Part shown: positions 1-4,097 of the stretch, one piece after another
Layout: every line of letters begins with the position of its first letter
Position numbering within the stretch: position 1 is the first letter of the stretch
Program-made: the position numbers and the translations under genes
The notes under the pieces: model-generated
Databases searched by the model: none
What the model was told of the DNA's origin: nothing
The model's input: the letters and a program-made list of their open reading frames with translations, nothing else
Assembly: GCA_943350065.1 (NCBI GenBank)
Contig: CALQZZ010000023.1
Span: forward strand, 1-8,754
Origin: Candidatus Nomurabacteria bacterium
GTDB lineage: Bacteria > Patescibacteriota > Minisyncoccia > Phycocordibacterales > UBA9973
Length of the DNA: 8,754 nt
Direction of reading: 5' to 3'

Positions 1-6
1 CCTACT

Positions 7-12
7 TATAAT
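7..12 (+). promoter_or_regulatory. Candidate -10 element before the first ORF
   Basis: A perfect TATAAT lies 18 nt before the ATG at 31, which would place a transcription start about 11 nt upstream of that ATG. No -35 can be judged because the window begins here. In such AT-rich DNA a single hexamer can occur by chance. Confidence 0.25.
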
Positions 13-30
13 TCAACTTAAAGTATCGCA

Positions 31-282
31 ATGCATGAATACTGGCATCTTTATACCTGGTATAAATTTGGAGTAATTTGGGAAGAAAAACTTGGAAAAC
101 AAAAATATAATGATATAAAAGAATCTCTTACTGTTTTGCTTAATATAGAATGTAAAGATTTATTTCCTGAAAATAAAAAAGATATTGGATATCCTCAACA
201 CCAAGAACTTAGAGAAAAAATTATTAAAATTTGGAATGAAACAAAAGATATTGATAAATTGTGGGTTGAATTAATTTCATAA
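31..282 (+). CDS. Unrecognised 83-aa protein with N-terminal HEYWH motif; possible 3' fragment of a longer gene
   Basis: I do not recognise this protein as a family. The visible point is an HExxH-type sequence, HEYWH, at residues 2-6, directly after the initiator Met, followed by LYTWYKFG, two Glu at 18-19 and a charged, helix-rich remainder. HExxH is the zinc-binding core of many metallopeptidases, but such a motif normally sits on a helix with a hydrophobic strand before it. A start codon abutting it suggests that the N-terminal part is missing. In the same frame upstream the codons read PTYNST, stop (19-21), SIA, then the Met, so an older, longer reading frame may have been interrupted by this TAA. 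No Shine-Dalgarno sequence is seen. The 3' end overlaps the convergent DUF559 gene by 6 bp. It may be a real small gene or a degraded one. Confidence 0.45.
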   Translation: MHEYWHLYTWYKFGVIWEEKLGKQKYNDIKESLTVLLNIECKDLFPENKKDIGYPQHQELREKIIKIWNETKDIDKLWVELIS

Positions 283-624
283 TATTTCTTCTTTAATCTT
301 CATCAACACTCCTTCGATATTTGTATCGACTTCGTTATTCCAAAATCGGAGCACTTTAATTCCTAGAGTTTTTATATAATTATCTCTTTCTCTATCATAT
401 TCTTTATTTTCTTGGTGTTGTGAACCATCAAGTTCGATAATTAAATTTTTTTCTTTACAATAAAAATCTGCAATATATGGACCGATGCCGTGTTGCCTTC
501 TAAATTTTACTCCTAGGTTTTTTCCTTTTAAAAAATACCACAGTTTATACTCTTGTAGAGTTGTGTCTTTCCGTAAATCTTTCCTGCGTGATAAGAATTT
601 TGATTTGTTGAAGATGTTGTACAT
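277..624 (-). CDS. DUF559 domain endonuclease-like protein (Vsr/PD-(D/E)XK fold)
   Basis: This 115-aa protein matches the DUF559 family (PF04480), small proteins related to the very-short-patch-repair endonuclease and the PD-(D/E)XK nuclease fold; the substrate is not established. Visible family marks are the N-terminal helix around E25 with LW at 28-29, the FRRQHGIGPYIADFYC block (41-56) with D53, then LIIELDGSQH (61-70) with E64, D66 and H70, and a C-terminal LGIKVLRFWNNEV segment. The family is typically 110-130 aa, so this copy is complete. The frame stays open upstream to an ATG at 756, but those 44 extra residues only translate palindromic repeats, so I chose the ATG at 622-624. A GGAGGGG sequence 14 nt before this start comes from the repeat. 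The gene lies 151 nt downstream of pilB on the same strand. It is probably accessory and horizontally mobile. Confidence 0.88.
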   Translation of the reverse strand: MYNIFNKSKFLSRRKDLRKDTTLQEYKLWYFLKGKNLGVKFRRQHGIGPYIADFYCKEKNLIIELDGSQHQENKEYDRERDNYIKTLGIKVLRFWNNEVDTNIEGVLMKIKEEIL

Positions 625-638
625 GTAATTATTGTACA

Positions 639-645
639 CCCCTCC
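639..645 (-). promoter_or_regulatory. Shine-Dalgarno-like GGAGGGG supplied by the repeat element
   Basis: On the minus strand GGAGGGG lies 14 nt before the DUF559 start codon, longer than the usual 5-9 nt spacing. It is the only SD-like sequence I see before any gene in the window, and it belongs to the palindromic cluster rather than to the gene. Confidence 0.4.
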
Positions 646-663
646 GTTTTTGATTACAAAAAC
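646..663. repeat. AT-rich palindrome of the DUF559-adjacent cluster
   Basis: GTTTTTG (646-652), loop ATTA, CAAAAAC (657-663) form a perfect 7-bp stem. It is flanked by the similar sequences ACACCCCTCC (636-645) and ACACCTCCCC (662-671), so the AT stem sits between two pyrimidine-rich arms of the same element. Confidence 0.7.
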
Positions 664-664
664 A

Positions 665-684
665 CCTCCCCTTCGCAGGGGAGG
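665..684. repeat. GC-rich REP-like palindrome 1
   Basis: CCTCCCCT (665-672), loop TCGC, AGGGGAGG (677-684) make a perfect 8-bp stem. On the minus strand it is followed by TGTTTTTG, so it could also act as a weak intrinsic terminator for pilB read-through. It shares the core CCCTTCGCAGGG, in inverted orientation, with the palindrome at 721-740. Confidence 0.8.
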
Positions 685-699
685 AGAAATGCTGATACC

Positions 700-705
700 A
701 TTATA
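700..705 (-). promoter_or_regulatory. Candidate -10 for the DUF559 gene, between the two GC palindromes
   Basis: The minus strand reads TATAAT at 705-700, a consensus -10 hexamer in the 36-bp spacer between palindromes 1 and 2. No convincing -35 is present; the expected position falls in palindrome 2. If used, the transcript would begin near 693 and carry palindrome 1 and the AT stem in its leader. Confidence 0.3.
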
Positions 706-720
706 CTTTGTTAGCAGTTT

Positions 721-740
721 GCTTCCCTGCGAAGGGAAGC
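721..740. repeat. GC-rich REP-like palindrome 2
   Basis: GCTTCCCT (721-728), loop GCGA, AGGGAAGC (733-740) form a perfect 8-bp stem. Read on the minus strand it is CTTCCCTTCGCAGGGAAG at its core, matching the plus-strand core of palindrome 1, so the two are an inverted pair 36 bp apart. Confidence 0.8.
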
Positions 741-741
741 T

Positions 742-759
742 GTCTTGGTAAACCAAGAC
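742..759. repeat. Third palindrome, adjoining palindrome 2
   Basis: GTCTTGGT (742-749), AA, ACCAAGAC (752-759) form a perfect 8-bp inverted repeat directly next to palindrome 2 and 17 bp beyond the pilB stop codon. It may mark the outer boundary of the element or act with its neighbours as a 3' stabilising structure for pilB mRNA. No T-run follows it. Confidence 0.65.
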
Positions 760-775
760 TGAAAGGTGAATATCT

Positions 776-2473
776 CTATTCTTCCATAAAGTCTACGACA
801 CTTTTTACTTCATCGTATGATGTCACACCAGTGAATATTTTTATGATACCATCTTGGCGCATTGAGAGTATTCCTTGAGTTGATGCAATCTTTTTAATTT
901 CTCTTTCTGAAGGATTATTTGGCATTATTTTTTCAATAGCCTCATCTGTTTTAATAGCTTCAAAGATTCCCATACGTCCTTTGTATCCAGTCATATTACA
1001 TTTCTCACAGCCGACAGCCTTAAATAATTTTATTGGCGCGTTTATATCTACATTATATTTCTTCAAATCTTTTCCTTCGGCTACAGCCCCTTCTAAAATC
1101 ATTTTAATTGTTTTTGTTTCTTCTTCTGTCGGAGCTATTTCTTGTTTGCATTCTTTACAAAGTTTACGGACGAGACGCTGAGCAATAGAGAGTGATAAAG
1201 CAGAGACAAGAATTTTTGGATTCACTTCAAGGTCGATGAGACGGGGGATGACACCGGCTGCATTGTTTGTGTGGAGGGTAGAAAAAACAAGGTGACCAGT
1301 GAGTGCTGATTCGACTGCGATTTTTGCAGTTTCAGCATCACGGATTTCTCCCACCATCACCACATCTGGATCTTGTCGGAGTGCAGAGCGAAGTCCTTCT
1401 AGGAAAGTATAACCTTTTAGTGAGTCAGTCTGTGTTTGAGTAATACCAGCTAGGTGGTATTCGATTGGGTCTTCGATTGTAATAATCTTTATTTCAGAAG
1501 AATAAATTTTACGCAGGAAAGCATAAAGAGTAGTAGTCTTACCGGAACCAGTCGGTCCAGTGACTAAAATCATTCCATTTGGTTTGGCTATTTCAGCTTG
1601 AATAATTCCAAAGAGGAAAGGATCAATTCCCATATCTTCTAGATTTACTTGAATAGATTTTGGATCCAAAATACGCATAACAATAGATTCACCGTAGGCA
1701 CCTGGAATCATTGAATTACGAATACTAATTTCTTCACCACCAATCATAATAGAAAATCTACCGTCTTGAGCTGTCTTATTTGTGAGCTTCATTCCAGAAA
1801 GAAGTTTTAATCTAGAATTTAATAAACGGTAAATGTCGAGCCCAAAAAACATGACATCTTGTAAGACACCGTCCAGACGAAATCGAAGTCTAGCACGGGC
1901 TTCTTCGGCTTCCATATGTATGTCAGATGCTTTAATAGAAATAGCACCAGCTAAAATAATTTCCAAGATTCTAGAAATTTTATGTGTTTGTCCGTTGGTC
2001 AATGCTTCGGTAATTAATTTCTCGACGTCTTGCATCATTTTTATTTTTCCAGCTGTCTCCATGAGAACTTCACCAGAAATATCTAATCCTCCGACTTTGG
2101 AGCTTTCAGCCATTGAGAGTTCTGTGTATCTATTCCAAATTTTATTTAAACTTCCCATTGAAGCCATGTAAAAAGTCGGTACAAGATTTTTACCCTTCAT
2201 ATCATTCTCTAAATTTGTCATCAAATCTGGGTCAGGGGAGCGAAGGGCTATAGAAATATTTTTACCAGCCAATTTAAAAGGACCTACGTTTAGTTTGCGA
2301 GAGTCAGCCTCAGAGATATAACGAAGTGATTCATTGTCGATAGCAAGACCAGCCAAATTTACATATGGGATATTGTATTTTGATTCTGCTAGCATTTGGA
2401 CCAATTCTTCCTCCTCCGCTTTGTGAATTTCGTCTAATTGCTTTTTTGGTTTATCTTCATTGAATGATGTCAT
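776..2473 (-). CDS. pilB: Type IV pilus assembly / type II secretion ATPase (PilB/GspE family)
   Basis: Cytoplasmic hexameric ATPase that powers pilin polymerisation in type IV pili or the related type II secretion system. The 565-aa protein has a charged start, an N-terminal MshEN/T2SSE_N-like region (about residues 25-135), and a GspE ATPase core. In the core I see the SDIHMEAEE and RFRLDG segments, Walker A GPTGSGKTT at 306-314 (K312), an acidic Asp-box region ITIEDPIEY, Walker B MVGEIRD with E376, and a His-box GHLVFSTLHTNNA. Four cysteines (C439, C442, C489, C492) form the zinc site typical of extension ATPases (PilB/GspE) rather than the retraction ATPase PilT. Length is normal and all catalytic blocks are intact. 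No other pilus gene is adjacent. The start at 2473 fits a -10 element 8 nt upstream. PilB is favoured over GspE because reduced genomes of this kind usually keep pili rather than secretion. Confidence 0.9.
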   Translation of the reverse strand: MTSFNEDKPKKQLDEIHKAEEEELVQMLAESKYNIPYVNLAGLAIDNESLRYISEADSRKLNVGPFKLAGKNISIALRSPDPDLMTNLENDMKGKNLVPTFYMASMGSLNKIWNRYTELSMAESSKVGGLDISGEVLMETAGKIKMMQDVEKLITEALTNGQTHKISRILEIILAGAISIKASDIHMEAEEARARLRFRLDGVLQDVMFFGLDIYRLLNSRLKLLSGMKLTNKTAQDGRFSIMIGGEEISIRNSMIPGAYGESIVMRILDPKSIQVNLEDMGIDPFLFGIIQAEIAKPNGMILVTGPTGSGKTTTLYAFLRKIYSSEIKIITIEDPIEYHLAGITQTQTDSLKGYTFLEGLRSALRQDPDVVMVGEIRDAETAKIAVESALTGHLVFSTLHTNNAAGVIPRLIDLEVNPKILVSALSLSIAQRLVRKLCKECKQEIAPTEEETKTIKMILEGAVAEGKDLKKYNVDINAPIKLFKAVGCEKCNMTGYKGRMGIFEAIKTDEAIEKIMPNNPSEREIKKIASTQGILSMRQDGIIKIFTGVTSYDEVKSVVDFMEE

Positions 2474-2481
2474 ATAGCTAT

Positions 2482-2487
2482 AGTATA
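2482..2487 (-). promoter_or_regulatory. -10 element of pilB, probably giving a leaderless mRNA
   Basis: The minus strand reads TATACT at 2487-2482, ending 8 nt before the pilB ATG. The -35 region at about 2510-2505 reads TTCATT, a weak match. A start 6-8 nt after the hexamer would fall at or within two bases of the ATG. Confidence 0.5.
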
Positions 2488-2495
2488 CAGTATTT

Positions 2496-2519
2496 AAGGC
2501 TTAAAATGAAAGCCTTTTT
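2496..2519 (+). terminator. Terminator-like hairpin in the divergent intergenic region
   Basis: AAGGCTT (2496-2502), loop AAAATGA, AAGCCTT (2510-2516) gives a 7-bp stem whose right arm runs into TTTTT. It has the form of a + strand intrinsic terminator, yet no + strand gene ends here. It could stop antisense transcription leaving pilB, or it overlaps the pilB -35 region by chance. Confidence 0.35.
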
Positions 2520-2534
2520 GGCCTATTTTTTAGC

Positions 2535-2563
2535 TTGACTTTTTAATCCTAATATGCTATACT
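2535..2563 (+). promoter_or_regulatory. Strong sigma-70-type promoter for the secreted-protein gene
   Basis: TTGACT (2535-2540), a 17-bp spacer, and TATACT (2558-2563) preceded by TGC (extended -10). Both boxes match 5 of 6 consensus bases. Transcription should begin near 2570, leaving a leader of about 90 nt before the ATG at 2660. Confidence 0.75.
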
Positions 2564-2591
2564 TTATAGGTAATACGTTCGTTGAAAAAAG

Positions 2592-2648
2592 GTTTTAAAA
2601 GTTATCAATTGTCCCAAATTTATTGGTATTTTTGATAACTTTTAAAAC
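2592..2648 (+). repeat. Perfect 17-bp inverted repeat in the leader of the secreted-protein gene
   Basis: GTTTTAAAAGTTATCAA (2592-2608) and TTGATAACTTTTAAAAC (2632-2648) are exact reverse complements with a 23-nt loop. The loop can form a small inner stem, CCAA (2614-2617) with TTGG (2623-2626). The right arm ends 11 nt before the ATG, where no Shine-Dalgarno sequence is seen. It may be an mRNA leader hairpin controlling stability or translation, or a paired operator whose arm centres lie about 40 bp apart. Confidence 0.85.
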
Positions 2649-2659
2649 AAATATGTATC

Positions 2660-3580
2660 ATGAAAAATGTAATTCTTTTAGTAATTGTTGTACTTTTAAC
2701 AAGTGCAACAACAAATGTAAAACTGTATCCTGTGCTTAAGCACAAAGACGACCTTAGTTCTCGTACACTTGAAGAAGTGTTGAATCAGTATCAGGATTCC
2801 ATTGATTTGGAAAACTTGAAAATGGCATTGATAGGAAATGCTTATCAGAGAAGATTATCACCAGCCAGAATTTTCTGGACAAAAAACTTAAACCAGGATG
2901 ACCTTCGTTATTATCGTGATTCGGCTACTTATATGGCTCCTATTTTTTTTAATGGAAGTGATATAAATATGGCTGGAGTGGATGGTAATGGAAATGCTCA
3001 TTTTATTCTTCACAGAAACAGTAAGCCCGGTGAAACTGCAGTATTTGTCATCATGAAAATGATGTACGGTGAATACGAGGACTATCCAGGACAACTGAAT
3101 GACGCAGCAATCATTTCTGGTTGGTGCTGTAATCCGTTTTATTTTCTTCGCAAGAAGAGTGTAAATAAACCAGCTCGACCTGTTGCTCCTATTCCTGTTT
3201 CGGAGTCAGACCAAGTGACCTTGAATAATTCTGGTTATAATAATCAAAATTTTATTCACGACACTATTTATGTTGATTCTAGAAATAAAAATCAACAGAA
3301 TTATGATGAAAATAATTACGGAGGACAAAGAGTAAAAAGTATGGGAACGACTTATATATGGAGGGGACCTCTTCATACTACAGAAGATTCAAATAATGAA
3401 GTCCTTGAATATCGTTATAGACATAATAGACAAAGAGGAATACGTCTTGAATTCGGTTTTGATGGTAATAATAATTGCCTAGATCATTTTGATCATAATC
3501 AATCACGATCAGTTTGTCGTGGGGGAAATTCTCGAAATCAAAATAATAGTGGTAGTATCCACTATGTGCATCGTAATTAA
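2660..3580 (+). CDS. Secreted Asn-rich protein of unknown function
   Basis: I do not recognise a family. The 306-aa product begins with a signal peptide (K2, a hydrophobic run ILLVIVVLL, then TSATT as a plausible cleavage zone near 15-18), so it should be exported or membrane-anchored. Residues about 25-165 look like a folded domain and end in a GWCCNPFYF motif with adjacent C156 and C157. A proline-rich linker follows (KPARPVAPIPV), then an Asn/Gln/Tyr/His-rich, low-complexity C-terminal half containing C273 and C286. Four cysteines in an exported protein suggest disulfides. The gene stands alone: strong promoter, 90-nt structured leader, own terminator. Low-complexity polar tails of this type occur in surface proteins, so a cell-surface or host-contact role is possible but is inference only. 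The continuous frame, signal peptide and flanking signals support a real gene. Confidence 0.8.
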   Translation: MKNVILLVIVVLLTSATTNVKLYPVLKHKDDLSSRTLEEVLNQYQDSIDLENLKMALIGNAYQRRLSPARIFWTKNLNQDDLRYYRDSATYMAPIFFNGSDINMAGVDGNGNAHFILHRNSKPGETAVFVIMKMMYGEYEDYPGQLNDAAIISGWCCNPFYFLRKKSVNKPARPVAPIPVSESDQVTLNNSGYNNQNFIHDTIYVDSRNKNQQNYDENNYGGQRVKSMGTTYIWRGPLHTTEDSNNEVLEYRYRHNRQRGIRLEFGFDGNNNCLDHFDHNQSRSVCRGGNSRNQNNSGSIHYVHRN

Positions 3581-3583
3581 TAC

Positions 3584-3616
3584 ATACCCCTGGTAACACC
3601 CAGGGGTATTTTTTTT
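3584..3616 (+). terminator. Intrinsic terminator after the secreted-protein gene
   Basis: ATACCCCTGG (3584-3593), loop TAACAC, CCAGGGGTAT (3600-3609) form a perfect 10-bp stem running into a continuous T tract ending at 3616. The T tract directly touches the extended -10 element of tsaE. Confidence 0.93.
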
Positions 3617-3626
3617 ATGCTAAAAT
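3616..3626 (+). promoter_or_regulatory. Extended -10 promoter of tsaE
   Basis: TATGCTAAAAT: TGC at 3618-3620 and hexamer TAAAAT at 3621-3626, ending 9 nt before the ATG at 3636. The position expected for a -35 lies inside the upstream terminator hairpin and has no match, so the TGn extension must carry recognition. The mRNA leader would be 0-3 nt. Confidence 0.6.
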
Positions 3627-3635
3627 GAAAAATAT

Positions 3636-4073
3636 ATGAAAAAGATTATTTCAAAAAGCACAGAAGAGACAGAAAAAATTGCTAAAGATTTTTTAGGGCA
3701 GATTTTGTCTTTTCCAAAACAAGCTACAGTCGTGGCCCTATATGGTAATCTGGGTGCAGGGAAGACTGCTTTTACTCAATCACTGGGAAAACATCTCGGA
3801 ATAAAAAGAAAAGTAAATAGTCCGACTTTTGTGATCATGAAGAAATATTTAATAAAAAATAAACAACATAAAAACCTTATACATATAGATGCTTATCGTT
3901 TGAAAAATGAAAAAGATTTAGAAAATCTAGGCTGGGCAGAAATAATTGCTAATCCAGAAAATTTAATCTTTATCGAATGGCCAGAAAATGTACCAAAATC
4001 TCTACCTAAAAAACATCATAAAATAAAAATCTCTCATACTAAAGAAGGCTATCGAAGTTTTGAAATAAAATAA
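3636..4073 (+). CDS. tsaE: tRNA threonylcarbamoyladenosine (t6A) synthesis ATPase TsaE
   Basis: TsaE is the P-loop ATPase that drives the TsaB-TsaD complex when it transfers threonylcarbamoyl to A37 of ANN-decoding tRNAs in the cytoplasm. The 145-aa sequence has the whole family pattern: an STEET start (8-12), Walker A GNLGAGKTAF (37-46, K43, T44), the switch-like SPTF at 62-65, HIDAYRL with D85 as the expected metal/ATP residue, and IEWPENV (E114, W115) near the C-terminus. Length is normal for the family (about 135-160 aa). The partner genes tsaB, tsaD and tsaC are not in this window. It lies 24 nt upstream of polA, which has its own promoter-like element, so the two may be transcribed together and separately. 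No Shine-Dalgarno sequence is present. Confidence 0.95.
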   Translation: MKKIISKSTEETEKIAKDFLGQILSFPKQATVVALYGNLGAGKTAFTQSLGKHLGIKRKVNSPTFVIMKKYLIKNKQHKNLIHIDAYRLKNEKDLENLGWAEIIANPENLIFIEWPENVPKSLPKKHHKIKISHTKEGYRSFEIK

Positions 4074-4081
4074 AGATAAAA

Positions 4082-4090
4082 TGCTATAAT
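4082..4090 (+). promoter_or_regulatory. Extended -10 promoter of polA
   Basis: TGC TATAAT (4082-4090) is a perfect extended -10 ending 7 nt before the polA ATG, in the 24-nt gap after tsaE. A TTGAAA at 4060-4065 could be a -35, though the 19-bp spacer is long. The transcript would be leaderless. Confidence 0.65.
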
Positions 4091-4097
4091 TGCTTCA

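Noticed and set aside
2..76. A second + strand frame open from the left edge to the TAG-free region ending at TAA (74-76), possibly the end of an upstream gene.
   Set aside because: It is only 24 codons with no recognisable features; too little sequence to support a gene.
646..759. Reading the palindrome cluster as a CRISPR-like array.
   Set aside because: The units are different palindromes with unequal short spacing, there are no direct repeats with regular spacers, and no cas gene is near.
981..2171. Two + strand open frames (981-1181 and 1833-2171) inside the pilB region.
   Set aside because: They are antisense to an intact, motif-complete gene and show no domain or start signal of their own.
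2888..3599. Two minus-strand open frames (2888-3094 and 3378-3599) opposite the secreted-protein gene.
   Set aside because: One runs through the terminator hairpin, both have low-complexity His/Tyr-rich translations that mirror the + strand gene, and neither has a promoter.
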